Shown piece after piece: positions 36,730 through 45,887 of a stretch of 64,000 nucleotides of DNA. Location: positions 434,001 through 498,000 of the forward strand of contig NZ_CP109473.1 of assembly GCF_036227405.1 (NCBI RefSeq), given 5' to 3'. A program made the position numbers and the translations under genes. Below the pieces are notes generated by a model that worked only from the letters and a program-made list of their open reading frames with translations, made no database searches and was not told the origin of the DNA. Each line of letters opens with the position of its first letter. The first letter of the stretch is position 1. Source of the stretch: Streptomyces sp. NBC_01460. GTDB lineage: Bacteria; Actinomycetota; Actinomycetes; Streptomycetales; Streptomycetaceae.

Positions 36730-39135
36730 ATGCACCCAGCCACCGGCGCCAACCGCCGCACCGTCCTGGCCGGAGCGGCGGCGCTCGGCGCGGCCGTCAC
36801 CCTGCCCCTCACCCTCACCTCCGGTGCCGCGTACGCCGCCGCCGCGGGAGAGGCCGCCGCGCTGCGGACCCGCTGGCACACCCTGCTGACCGGCGGGCCC
36901 GGCCTCGATCTCGCCGACGAGCGGATCGCGGCGGCCGTCGCCCGGACCGGCCGGGCCGCGACCACGGCGGCCGAGGACCTGGACCCGTCCCGTACGGACG
37001 GGCTGTTCGCCGATCTGACGAGCACCACGCTCTCCAACCATGTCACCACGTCGTTCAAGCGCCTCGCCACGATCGCGACGGCGTGGGCCGTGCCCGGCAC
37101 TCCTCAGCACGGTGACCCCGCCCTGCGCGACCTGCTCCTGGCGGGCGTCGACTGGATGCTGACGAACCGTTACGGGTCCGGGCACACCAGGTTCGACAAC
37201 GACTGGGACTGGGAGATCGGCTCCGCGCTCGCGCTCAACGACACCGCCGTCCTGCTCCACGACGTACTCGGTGCGGAGCGGCTGGAACGGGTCACCGCGG
37301 CCGTGCGGCACTACACCCCCGACCCGAACCTGTGGCGGGCGGACCGGCAGATCGCCACCGGCGCCAACCGGGTCTGGGTCTCCACGGTGGTCGCCGTCAA
37401 CGCGGTGCTCCGGGACGACGGGGACGCCCTGGCCCGGGTCCGTGACGCTCTTTCGGACGTCGAGGGTTCCGGGGCCAACAGCGTCCTGGCGTTCAACGAC
37501 CGTACGGACGGCACGGAGGGCACGGGCGAGGGCTTCTACGCGGACGGCTCGTTCCTGCAGCACTACAAGCACCCGTACAACGGCGGCTACGGCAAGGAGC
37601 TGCTCAACAGCCTCTCCCGGTTGCTGAACCTGCTCGCCGGCACCGACTGGACGGTCACCGACCCCGCGCTCGACAACGTACGCGGCTGGGTCCTGGACGG
37701 TTTCGACCCGCTGCTGGCGCGCGGTGACGTCATGGCGTCGGTGTGCGGACGCGAGATCGCGCGGCCCAGCAAGCAGGGCCATGCCTCGGCGCAGACCGTC
37801 ATCGAGGCCGTGCTGCGGCTGATCCCCGGCTTCCCCGGCGAGACGGGCGACACCTTCACGGCACTGGTCAAGCAGTGGATCGCCGAGGACACCTACCGGG
37901 ACTTCCTCGAGGTCACCGACCCGGCGACCCTCGTCGCCGCCCTGCGGATCATCGAATCGTCCGTCCCCGCGCGCGGCCCGCTGGTCGTCCACAAGCAGTA
38001 CCCGCGGATGGACAAGGCGGCACACCACCGGCCGTCCTTCGCGCTGGGCGTCTCCGCGTACTCGAGCCGGATCTACACCTACGAGTCGATCCAGAACGAG
38101 AACCTGCACGGCTGGCACCTCTCCGACGGCATGGTGCTCCTGTACACCGACGACCTCGGCCACTACAGCGAGGACTACTGGCCCACCGTCGACCCGACCC
38201 GGCTGCCGGGCACCACGGTCGTCGCCGGCCGCCCGGCGGACGCGGCCGGCCAGCGCACGACGAGCACCGCCGACTGGGCGGGCGGCACCGCGCTGCCCGG
38301 CACGACGCTCGGCGCGTACGGCATGGAGCTGCGGGCGTACGGATCCACACTGCGCGGCCTCAAGAGCTGGTTCTGCCTGGACGACGTGATCGCGTGTGTC
38401 GGCTCCGGGATCGGCGCGGAGTCGGGGACGGTGGAGACCGTCGTCGAGAACCGCAAGCTGCGCGATCCGGCCGCCGCGCTCCTCGTCGACGGCCGCCCGG
38501 CCCCCGCCGGCACGGACTGGTCGGCGGCGCTCGGCGGGGTCCGGTGGCTGCACCTGGAAGGGACCGGGGGCTATGTCTTCCCCGAGCCCACCGCGCTGCG
38601 GGGCCTGCGTGAGGAGCGCACGGCGACCTGGCGGGAGATCAACCTCAAGTACGGCACGGACACCGCCGTCACCCGCCCGTACCTGACGCTGTGGCAGGAC
38701 CACGGGACGGCTCCCACCGACGCCGGTTACTTCTGGCTCCAGGCCCCGGCCGCCTCGGCGGCGCGCACCCGGCAGTGGTCGGCGGCGCCCCCGGTGGAGC
38801 TGGTGTCCCGCTCGACCGCGGTGCACGCCGTACGCCGTCCCGCGGACGGGCTGCTGGCCGCGAACTTCTGGACGGCCGGCACGGCGCAGGAGCTGACCTG
38901 CGACGGCCCCGCGTCCGTCCTGCTGCGCCAGGACGGCAGGACGCTCACGGTGGCCCTCTCCGACCCGACGCAGCTGCGGTCCTCGGTGGTGCTCGACCTG
39001 GCACGGCCGGGTCTCACGGTCGCCGCCGCGGACCCCGGCATCCGCGCCACGTCGACGGGCCGGGGACTGCGGATCACCGCCGACACGGCCGGTCTGCACG
39101 GCGCGACCCTCGACCTCACCCTGAAGAGGAGCTAG
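36730..39135 (+). CDS. Secreted polysaccharide lyase family 8 (hyaluronate/chondroitin/xanthan lyase type)
   Basis: 801 residues. Tat signal NRRTVLAGAAALGAAVTLPL. The alpha/alpha-toroid has FDNDWDWEIGSALAL, catalytic Asn213 in TGANRVW, and His278 with Tyr287 in FLQHYKHPYNGGYG, spaced as in characterised PL8 enzymes (nine residues apart). The beta-sandwich domains follow, including WHLSDGMVLLYTDDLGHYSED. PL8 enzymes cleave uronic-acid linkages in hyaluronan, chondroitin or xanthan by elimination, endo or exo; the sequence does not choose among them. It is the main secreted depolymerase of the locus. Confidence 0.93.
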   Translation: MHPATGANRRTVLAGAAALGAAVTLPLTLTSGAAYAAAAGEAAALRTRWHTLLTGGPGLDLADERIAAAVARTGRAATTAAEDLDPSRTDGLFADLTSTTLSNHVTTSFKRLATIATAWAVPGTPQHGDPALRDLLLAGVDWMLTNRYGSGHTRFDNDWDWEIGSALALNDTAVLLHDVLGAERLERVTAAVRHYTPDPNLWRADRQIATGANRVWVSTVVAVNAVLRDDGDALARVRDALSDVEGSGANSVLAFNDRTDGTEGTGEGFYADGSFLQHYKHPYNGGYGKELLNSLSRLLNLLAGTDWTVTDPALDNVRGWVLDGFDPLLARGDVMASVCGREIARPSKQGHASAQTVIEAVLRLIPGFPGETGDTFTALVKQWIAEDTYRDFLEVTDPATLVAALRIIESSVPARGPLVVHKQYPRMDKAAHHRPSFALGVSAYSSRIYTYESIQNENLHGWHLSDGMVLLYTDDLGHYSEDYWPTVDPTRLPGTTVVAGRPADAAGQRTTSTADWAGGTALPGTTLGAYGMELRAYGSTLRGLKSWFCLDDVIACVGSGIGAESGTVETVVENRKLRDPAAALLVDGRPAPAGTDWSAALGGVRWLHLEGTGGYVFPEPTALRGLREERTATWREINLKYGTDTAVTRPYLTLWQDHGTAPTDAGYFWLQAPAASAARTRQWSAAPPVELVSRSTAVHAVRRPADGLLAANFWTAGTAQELTCDGPASVLLRQDGRTLTVALSDPTQLRSSVVLDLARPGLTVAAADPGIRATSTGRGLRITADTAGLHGATLDLTLKRS

Positions 39136-39139
39136 ACCC

Positions 39140-40114
39140 TTGCTGTTCGACATGCCCCTGGAGCGGCTGCGCGCGTACCGGCCGGAACCCGAGGAGCCCG
39201 CCGACTTCGACGCGTTCTGGGAGAAGACCCTCACGGAGGCGTCCCGCCACGGCCTGGACGCCTCGTTCGTCCCGTACGACGCCGGGTTCGCGACCGTGGA
39301 CGTGTACGACGTGACGTTCACCGGCTGGGGCGGCCAGCCGGTGAAGGCCTGGCTGATGCTCCCCCGCCTCCGCTCGGGCCCCCTGCCCGCCGTGGTGCAG
39401 TACATCGGCTACAACGGCGGCCGCGGCATCCCGTACTCCTGGCTGACGTGGAGCGCGCTCGGCTACGCCCACCTGGTCATGGACAACCGGGGGCAGGGCG
39501 GTGGCGGCAAGAACACCGCGGACACCCCGGACCTGGGGCCTGACGGCCACGGCTCCTCCTCCCCCGGCTTCCTCACCCGCGGGATCGAGGACCCGTACCG
39601 GCACTACTACCGGCGCCTCATCACGGACGCCGTGCGCGCGGTCGACGCGGTGAGGGCCCACGAGGCCGTGGACCCCTCGCGGGTCGCGGTCCTCGGCGGC
39701 AGCCAGGGCGGCGGGCTGGCGCTCGCCGTCGCCGGGCTGCGCGACGACGTGGCGGCGGCGGTCGCCGATGTACCGTTCCTCTGCCACTTCCGGCGCGCCT
39801 CGCAGATCACGGACTCGGGCCCGTACGCGGAGGTCGCCCGCTGGCTGTCCGGCCACCGCTTCCGTGTCGAGGAGGCGATGGAGACCCTCTCCTACTTCGA
39901 CGGGATCAACTTCGCGGCGCGGGCGACGGCCCCCGCGTGGTTCTCCGTGGGGCTGATGGACCGGATCTGCCCGTCGTCGACCGTGTTCGCGGCGTACCAC
40001 GCCTACGCGGGGCCCGCCGAGCTGGAGGTGTTCACGTACAACGGCCACGAGGGCGGCGCGGAGTACGACCTGCCGCGCAAGCTGGCGGCGCTGCGCGGGG
40101 TGTTCGGCCGCTGA
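39140..40114 (+). CDS. CE7-family acetyl esterase (acetylxylan esterase / cephalosporin-C deacetylase type)
   Basis: 324 residues, no signal peptide, so intracellular. The start is TTG 39140: GAGGAG lies 9 bases ahead and relatives begin LFDMPLERLRAYRPEP as here; ATG 39152 would lose conserved residues. An alpha/beta hydrolase with nucleophile Ser188 in GGSQGGGLAL, Asp in VGLMDRICPSST and His in NGHEGGAEYD. CE7 enzymes remove acetyl groups from short oligosaccharides after import. Last gene of the operon, 4 bases behind the PL8 gene; it faces the convergent oxidoreductase gene. Confidence 0.93.
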   Translation: MLFDMPLERLRAYRPEPEEPADFDAFWEKTLTEASRHGLDASFVPYDAGFATVDVYDVTFTGWGGQPVKAWLMLPRLRSGPLPAVVQYIGYNGGRGIPYSWLTWSALGYAHLVMDNRGQGGGGKNTADTPDLGPDGHGSSSPGFLTRGIEDPYRHYYRRLITDAVRAVDAVRAHEAVDPSRVAVLGGSQGGGLALAVAGLRDDVAAAVADVPFLCHFRRASQITDSGPYAEVARWLSGHRFRVEEAMETLSYFDGINFAARATAPAWFSVGLMDRICPSSTVFAAYHAYAGPAELEVFTYNGHEGGAEYDLPRKLAALRGVFGR

Positions 40115-40152
40115 GGCCGCCGAGGGGTGCTGAGGCCGCTGTGGGGCCGTGG

Positions 40153-41727
40153 TCACCGGCCCAGCGCCGCCATGGCGGCGTTGTGGCCGGGCACCCCGCT
40201 GACCCCTCCGCCGCGCACGGCGCCCGCCCCGCACAGCAGCACGTTGGCGTGGGCGGTCTCCACACCCCACCGGCCCGTCTCCCCGGTGGCGTACGGGAAG
40301 GAGAGGTCCCGGTGGAAGATGTGGCCGCCGGGCAGCCTCAGGTCCCGCTCCAGGTCGAGGGGGGTCTTCGCCTCGATGCAGGGCCGCCCTTCGGCGTCGG
40401 GCGCCAGGCAGTCGGCGATCGGCTCGTCGAGATGGGCATCGAGTTCGGCCAGCGTGGCTTCGAGCAGGCGGGCGCGCGTCGTCCCGTTGTCCGCCGTGAA
40501 GAGCCGGGCGGGGGTGTGCAGTCCGAAGAGCGTGAGGGTCTGGTAGCCGCGGGCCGCGAGGTCCGGGCCGAGGATCGACGGGTCGGTCAGGGAGTGGCAG
40601 TAGATCTCGGAGGGCGGGGCGGCGGGCAGGTGTCCGGCGGCCGCCTCGCGGTAGGCGGTGGCCAGTTGGTCGTACCCCTCGGCGATGTGGAACGTGCCGG
40701 CGAAAGCCCGGTGCGGGTCCACGGTGCGGTCACGCAGCTTCGGCAGCCGCGTGAGCAGCATGTTCACCTTGAGCTGGGCGCCTTCGGCCGGGGCCGGCGG
40801 CTCCTCGCCGAGGAGCGCGGACAGGGCCTGGGGCGACGCGTTGACCAGGACCTGGGCCGCGCCGACGACGTGTTCGCCGTCGGGTGAGCGGACGGTGACC
40901 TCGGCGCGGGTTCCGTCGGTCTCGATACGGGTCGCCTCGTGCAGGACACGGATCTCGGCCCCCGCCGAGCGGGCCGCCACGGCCAGGGCGTCGGTGAGCG
41001 CGCCCATACCGCCGACCGGGACGTCCCAGTCCCCCGTGGAATTGCCGATCACGTGGTAGAGGAAGCAGCGGTTCTGGACGAGGGACGGGTCGTGGGCGTC
41101 GGCGAAGGTCCCGATCAGCGCGTCGGTGAGCACGACGCCGCGGACGAGGTCGTCGGCGAAGGTCCGCTCGACGGCGACGCCGACCGGCTCCTCGAACAGC
41201 ATGCGCCAGGCATCCGCGTCGTCCACCCGTGCCCGCAGGTCGCCTCGGGCCGGCAGGGGTTCGGTGAGGGTCGGGAACACCCGCTCGGCGACCCGGGCCG
41301 TCATCCCGTAGAAGCGCTGCCACGCGTCGTACTCCCGGTCGTCGCCGGTCAGCGCGGCGAAGGAGTCCCGGGTGCCGTCCCCGCCGACGAGCAGGCCGGT
41401 GGGGCGGCCGCCGCGCACCGTCGGGGTGTACGAGGAGACGGTGCGCTTCCGTACGGCGAAGTCGAGGCCGAGCTCACGGACGATCTTCCGCGGGAGGAGC
41501 GAGACGAGGTAGGAGTAGCGGGAGAGCCGGGCGTCGATCCCGTCGAAGGGGCGGGTCGAGACGGCCGCTCCCCCGGTGGTGCCCAGGCGTTCCAGGACGA
41601 GCACGGACCGGCCGGCGCGGGCGAGGTAGGCGGCGGCGACCAGGCCGTTGTGGCCACCGCCGACGATCACGGTGTCGTAGGCGGCGTGTGCGGGGGCGCC
41701 GGGTGAGGCCGTCTCGTCTGCGGGCAT
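40153..41727 (-). CDS. Phytoene dehydrogenase-related FAD oxidoreductase
   Basis: 524 residues. Rossmann FAD motif YDTVIVGGGHNGLVAAAYLA, then VLVLERLGTTGGAAVS and a C-terminal LCGAGAVRGGGVSGVPG, the pattern of the CrtI/PYROXD2 group. These catalyse desaturation or oxidation of isoprenoid or related substrates, but no carotenoid genes are present here. ATG 41727 is chosen because AGGAAGG lies directly upstream; GTG 41742 is the alternative. Function is unassigned beyond fold. Confidence 0.88.
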   Translation of the reverse strand: MPADETASPGAPAHAAYDTVIVGGGHNGLVAAAYLARAGRSVLVLERLGTTGGAAVSTRPFDGIDARLSRYSYLVSLLPRKIVRELGLDFAVRKRTVSSYTPTVRGGRPTGLLVGGDGTRDSFAALTGDDREYDAWQRFYGMTARVAERVFPTLTEPLPARGDLRARVDDADAWRMLFEEPVGVAVERTFADDLVRGVVLTDALIGTFADAHDPSLVQNRCFLYHVIGNSTGDWDVPVGGMGALTDALAVAARSAGAEIRVLHEATRIETDGTRAEVTVRSPDGEHVVGAAQVLVNASPQALSALLGEEPPAPAEGAQLKVNMLLTRLPKLRDRTVDPHRAFAGTFHIAEGYDQLATAYREAAAGHLPAAPPSEIYCHSLTDPSILGPDLAARGYQTLTLFGLHTPARLFTADNGTTRARLLEATLAELDAHLDEPIADCLAPDAEGRPCIEAKTPLDLERDLRLPGGHIFHRDLSFPYATGETGRWGVETAHANVLLCGAGAVRGGGVSGVPGHNAAMAALGR

Positions 41728-41880
41728 GTCCCTTCCTAGCACGGGGTGATCGCCGGTGGACAGGGGTGCCCGTTCACGGCGGACGGGGTCGGGGCACCGG
41801 AAACCGGTGGGCCGCCGGGCGATCTCTGTGGCAGGGTGCTGGCCGGACCACGCCCTCCCGCCCCGCCCCAGGAGTCACCC

Positions 41881-42507
41881 ATGGGTACACCCGCACGCCT
41901 GACCCCGCTTCTCGAACAGTTCGACTGGGCGCGCGAACGCCTCACCAACCGGCTGGCGGGGCCGTTCGTGGACAGCGGCAACGGCACCGACGTGGAGGCT
42001 CCGGCGCTGACCGACGAGGAGTACCTGTGGGAGCCGGTCCCGGCGTGCTGGTCGGTGCGTCGGCACAGCGCGGGACCCGGGCCGGGCGCGGCCGCCCTGA
42101 CGGGCGCGGGCGAGTGGGGACGTGACACGGCGCCGTTCCCGCACCCCTCGCCGCCGCCCTTCACCACCCTCGCGTGGCGGCTCAGCCATCTCGGCGAGCT
42201 GCTGACCCTGCGTGCCGACCACACGGCGGGCGGCCACAACCTGACCAGGGAGGACTACCGCGTGGCGGGGACCGCGGCAGGGGCACTCGCGGACTTCGAC
42301 GCCTCGGCGGCCGCGTGGCGTGCGGCTCTGGCGGGCGCGGACGACGCGGCGCTCGACACCGTCGGGTACTGCACCTACCCGTACGGCAGCGACCCCGAGG
42401 ACCTCTTCCTGGACATCGTGTGGTGGGTCAACCAGGAACTGCTGCACCACGGGGCGGAGATCGCGCTGCTGCGCGACCTCTACCGCGTACGGGGTCAGCT
42501 GGGCTGA
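41881..42507 (+). CDS. DinB-superfamily protein
   Basis: 208 residues with AGGAG 7 bases before the ATG. A four-helix bundle pattern with the characteristic opening RLTPLLEQFDWARERL, a WSVRRH segment, the helix TTLAWRLSHLGELL with a metal-type His and a C-terminal WWVNQELLHHGAEIALLRD His pair. DinB-like proteins often bind divalent metal and include thiol-dependent (mycothiol) transferases. The specific reaction is unknown. It ends 10 bases from the convergent kinase gene. Confidence 0.82.
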   Translation: MGTPARLTPLLEQFDWARERLTNRLAGPFVDSGNGTDVEAPALTDEEYLWEPVPACWSVRRHSAGPGPGAAALTGAGEWGRDTAPFPHPSPPPFTTLAWRLSHLGELLTLRADHTAGGHNLTREDYRVAGTAAGALADFDASAAAWRAALAGADDAALDTVGYCTYPYGSDPEDLFLDIVWWVNQELLHHGAEIALLRDLYRVRGQLG

Positions 42508-42517
42508 GAGCTGACGG

Positions 42518-44764
42518 TCAGTGCGGCGGCGTCCCCCGCTGACTCCGGGGCGCGGCGACGCGCCGGTGGAGGTCCACCGCCTCCGTGCCACGGCCGAGCT
42601 GTTCCAGGCAGTGCGCCTCGTCGTTGCGGCTCGCGAGGGTGTCGGCGTGGTCGGCGCCCAGCACGCGTTCCCGGATCTCGGCGACCGTCCGGTAGTGGAC
42701 GAGCGCGTCGGCCCAGCGGCCGAGCCAGCCCAGCCCGACGGCCACCTCGCGCCGGCTGACGAGCGTGTCCGGGTGGTCGGGCCCCAGGGTGCGTTCACGG
42801 ATCGCGCAGACCTCCAGCGACTCGGCCAGAGCCTCCTCCCAGCGCGCCATGCGTCCGAGGTTGACGCCGAGGCCGTGCCGGGCGCGCAGCGTCTCGGGGT
42901 CGGCGGGGCCGCTGACGCGGGTGCGGTCCTCGGCCAGCACGCGGTAGAGCTCCAGGGCCTCGGCGCCGCGGCCCAGTCTGCCGAGGCTGATACCCACCTC
43001 GTAGCGCGCGGACAGGGTGTCGGGGTGGTCGGCGCCGAGCGCGGTGGCGCGCGCCTGGGCCACCTCGCGGTAGGTCTGCAGGGCCTCGGTCCAGCGGTCC
43101 AGCCGGCCGAGCGCGTAGGCCACTTCGTACAGCGTGACGAGGGTGTCCGGGTGCGTCGCGCCGAGCAGCCGGCCGCGGCTGTCCGCCACCTCGCGGGCCA
43201 TGCGGTAGGAGTCCTCGATGCGGCCCAGTCTGCTGAGGTTGAAGGCGAGGTTGTGGCGGCAGCGCAGGGTGTCGGGATGTTCCGGGCCCACGGAGCGCTC
43301 ACACGAGGCGAGCACCGCGGTGTAGACCTGGTGGGCCTCGAAGTGGCGGCCGAGCCGGCCGAGGACGTACGCCGTCTCCTGGCGGGCCGCGAGGGTGTCC
43401 GGGTGGTCGGGGCCCAGGGTGCGCTCGCGGCCGTCGGCCACCAGGCCGAACTCCCGCAGCGCGTCCGCCGGGTGACCGGTGCGGCTGAGGCTGAGTCCGG
43501 CCTCGTACCTGCTGGCGAGGGTGTCCGGGTGATCGGGGCCGAGCGCGCGCTCCCGCTCCGCGGCGACCGCGCGGTGGACGCCGCCCGCCTCCTCCCAGTG
43601 GCCCAGGCGGCCCAGGTCGAGCCCGGCGCTGTGCCGGCCGGCCAGGGTGGCGGGCAGCCCGGGGGCCGGGGTGGGGCGGCCCGTCCTCGCGTGCGGGACG
43701 CCGCCGTCGAGAGCCATGCCGGCCCCCGTCGTCCACGCCCCGGTCAGCGCGGCCGCCTGGTCGATGGCCGCCGTCCCGGGGGACGCCGCACCCGTCGCCT
43801 TGTGACCGGTGGTCATGTCGCGGGTCCAGGAGGGCAGTCGGGGCGCCGTGCCACCGGGGTGCCGGACCGGGACGGGCGAGGCCGGGCGGACCCTCCCCGC
43901 CACCGGCTGCTCACCGGTGCGCCCCAGCGTGATGCGCCGGCGCAGGTCACCGGCGTCGGCCGGCCGCTCCCCCGGCGTCTTGGCCAGCAGGTCCAGGACG
44001 ACGTCGTCGAAGAACCCGGGGAGCTCGGCGCGGTGCGAACGCGGCGGCTCGGGAACGGTGTCGCGGTGACCGACGAGCACGGCCCAGGCGTCGTCCATGT
44101 CGAACGGCGGGACGCCCGTGGCGATCTCGTACAGCACACAGCCGAGGGAGTAGAGATCGCTGCGGTGGTCGACCTCCCCGCCGCTGATCTGCTCCGGCGA
44201 CATGTAGTGCGGGGTGCCCATGGCGATACCCGTACCGGTGAGGCGCGAGGTGAAGCCGATGTCGCGGCCCAGTCGGGCGATGCCGAAGTCGCAGATCTTC
44301 ACCGCTCCGTCGTCGAGGCGCATGATGTTCGCGGGCTTGAGGTCACGGTGCACGATGCCCTGCCGGTGCGTGTACCCGAGGGCGTCGGCCACCTGCTCCG
44401 CGATGTCGACGACGTCGTCCACCGGCAGTGGGTGCTGCTTGTTGTCCTCCAGGAGCTGGCTGAGATTGCGGCCTTCCAGGAGTTCCATGACGAGGTAGAG
44501 GACACCGTCCGACTCGCCGAAGTCGTGGACGACGGTGACGCCGCGGTGCTGGAGCGCCGCGGCCACCCGGGCCTCGCGGCGGAAGCGCTCGCGCAGGATG
44601 CGGGTGAAGTTCTCGTCGTGCTGCGGTCCCATCGGCTTCAGGCACTTGACGGCCACCTGCCGGCCCAGCGATTCGTCGCGCGCACGCCACACCTCGCCCA
44701 TGCCGCCGCGCCCGATCAGATCGAGCAGCCGGTACCGGCTCTGGATCAGCCTGGTGTCCGCCAT
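42518..44764 (-). CDS. Serine/threonine protein kinase fused to kinesin-light-chain-type TPR array
   Basis: 748 residues. Hanks kinase domain in residues 1-~275: Gly loop LIGRGGMGEVWRA, Lys in QVAVKCLKP, catalytic loop HRDLKPANIM, CDFGIARL and the MSPEQ activation end, all intact. A Pro/Ala-rich linker without a membrane helix follows. From about residue 375 come eight ~42-residue tetratricopeptide units, each marked by a variant of LGPDHPDTLASR. Soluble, so probably a cytoplasmic kinase that recruits partners through the TPR array. Upstream signal and target unknown. Confidence 0.93.
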   Translation of the reverse strand: MADTRLIQSRYRLLDLIGRGGMGEVWRARDESLGRQVAVKCLKPMGPQHDENFTRILRERFRREARVAAALQHRGVTVVHDFGESDGVLYLVMELLEGRNLSQLLEDNKQHPLPVDDVVDIAEQVADALGYTHRQGIVHRDLKPANIMRLDDGAVKICDFGIARLGRDIGFTSRLTGTGIAMGTPHYMSPEQISGGEVDHRSDLYSLGCVLYEIATGVPPFDMDDAWAVLVGHRDTVPEPPRSHRAELPGFFDDVVLDLLAKTPGERPADAGDLRRRITLGRTGEQPVAGRVRPASPVPVRHPGGTAPRLPSWTRDMTTGHKATGAASPGTAAIDQAAALTGAWTTGAGMALDGGVPHARTGRPTPAPGLPATLAGRHSAGLDLGRLGHWEEAGGVHRAVAAERERALGPDHPDTLASRYEAGLSLSRTGHPADALREFGLVADGRERTLGPDHPDTLAARQETAYVLGRLGRHFEAHQVYTAVLASCERSVGPEHPDTLRCRHNLAFNLSRLGRIEDSYRMAREVADSRGRLLGATHPDTLVTLYEVAYALGRLDRWTEALQTYREVAQARATALGADHPDTLSARYEVGISLGRLGRGAEALELYRVLAEDRTRVSGPADPETLRARHGLGVNLGRMARWEEALAESLEVCAIRERTLGPDHPDTLVSRREVAVGLGWLGRWADALVHYRTVAEIRERVLGADHADTLASRNDEAHCLEQLGRGTEAVDLHRRVAAPRSQRGTPPH

Positions 44765-44798
44765 CGCCTGTTGCCGCCCCCGTCTGCCTCACTGCCCG

Positions 44799-45686
44799 CT
44801 ACCGCTGTGCCCTCCCCGGCCCGTCCAGTATGGCTGCCTCTCCACGGAGTCCGTACGGGGCGGGTCGGCTGCCGGGGCCGAGCCGTGCCATCGCCCTGAG
44901 GACGTGCCGGGGCGGCAGGCGCCAGCGGAGGCGGGCGGGGACAAGGCGCAGGGCGGTTCCCGTGACACGCAGGCGGCGGTCGACCCCGGCCCGCGGCGGT
45001 GCGGGCCTGCCGTACAGCTCGTGGGCGTATGCGGGCAGGGAGTCGTAGGCGAGTGCGGCCACCCTCCGCCAGACCAGGGCACGCGCGGGCGCCAGCAGGG
45101 CGGGGACCGGCGGGTCGCGCAGGAAGTCGTCGACGTCGGACGCCTCCGGGCCGGCGGCGAGCTGGGGCCGGACCTGTGCGAAGTAGGCGGCGAGGGCCGC
45201 CGTCGTGGCGGGGACGTCCGCCGGGTCGAGGCCGACCAGGCGGGCGGACTCCCGCTGTTCGTCGATGTACCGGTCGGCCTGGGCCGCGGTCAGCCGGAAG
45301 CCGGAACGGAGCTGGACCTGGAGGTAGGAGTCGACCTCGGCGCAGTGCACCCAGAGCAGCAGGTCCGGCTCGTCGACGCCGTAGACCTCGCCGGTGTCCG
45401 GGTCGGTGGCCTTGAGGTGCCGGTGGATCCTGCGTACACGGGCGCCGTACTTCTCGGCGGACCGCGTGGTGCCGTAGGTGAGCGTGCCGACGAAGTCGGC
45501 GGTGCGCATCAGACGGCCCCAGGCGTCGTCACGGAAGTCGGAGTTCTGCATCACGCCGCGGACGGCGCGCGGGTGGAGGGCCTGGAGGTAGAGGGCGCGG
45601 ACGCCGGCCACCCACATCATGGGGTCCCCGTGCATCTGCCAGGTGACGGAGCCGGGGCCGAAGAGTCCCGGGTCTGGATCGCGCAT
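44799..45686 (-). CDS. MpaB/latex-clearing-protein-family oxygenase (DUF2236)
   Basis: 295 residues from ATG 45686 with GGAAGG 10 bases ahead. Family markers: LFGPGSVTWQMHGDPMMWVA, ALYLQALHPRAVRGV with the His typical of heme-ligand candidates, TLTYGTTRSAEK and LLWVHCAEVDSYL. Members bind heme b and cleave polyisoprenoid or meroterpenoid double bonds with O2, but most Streptomyces paralogues are uncharacterised. It lies 34 bases upstream of the kinase gene in the same direction, so the two may share a transcript. Confidence 0.87.
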   Translation of the reverse strand: MRDPDPGLFGPGSVTWQMHGDPMMWVAGVRALYLQALHPRAVRGVMQNSDFRDDAWGRLMRTADFVGTLTYGTTRSAEKYGARVRRIHRHLKATDPDTGEVYGVDEPDLLLWVHCAEVDSYLQVQLRSGFRLTAAQADRYIDEQRESARLVGLDPADVPATTAALAAYFAQVRPQLAAGPEASDVDDFLRDPPVPALLAPARALVWRRVAALAYDSLPAYAHELYGRPAPPRAGVDRRLRVTGTALRLVPARLRWRLPPRHVLRAMARLGPGSRPAPYGLRGEAAILDGPGRAQR

Positions 45687-45842
45687 CGGCTCGTGCCTTC
45701 CGTTCGGCGGCGGAACCTGGACCTCGTGACCGGTCCTCGTGACGGGGCGCGGTCGTGACGCGTGGCACGGCGCTCTCCACGCAGTTCCATGGATACCGCA
45801 ACCGCGCGCGTTCCGGGGAGGGCCCTGCCGCGCGGCCCACGT

Positions 45843-45881
45843 CCGGGGTGCCGCCCTGTCGCAGGAGGGACGGCACCCCGG
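45843..45881 (-). terminator. Hairpin terminator after RlmG-like gene
   Basis: 11-bp perfect arms (45843-45853 and 45871-45881) with an inner CCCT/AGGG extension start 7 bases beyond the stop codon of the RlmG-like gene. Confidence 0.8.
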
Positions 45882-45887
45882 CACGGT

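Noticed and set aside
36673..39405. Open frame of 910 codons on the minus strand
   Set aside because: Antisense to the PL8 and CE7 genes, which have clear domains and catalytic motifs. High GC leaves such shadow frames open; composition is low-complexity and no family is recognisable.
40110..40139. GCTGAGGCCGC repeated twice after the CE7 gene as a terminator
   Set aside because: It is a direct, not inverted, repeat and I could not build a convincing hairpin before the convergent gene.
42518..43700. Regularly spaced DNA repeats that could suggest a CRISPR array
   Set aside because: They are in-frame TPR-coding units with ~126-base period and diverged sequence, not identical short repeats with spacers.
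42521..44899. Open frame of 792 codons on the plus strand
   Set aside because: Mirror image of the repetitive kinase-TPR gene; its own repeats only reflect those of the real gene.
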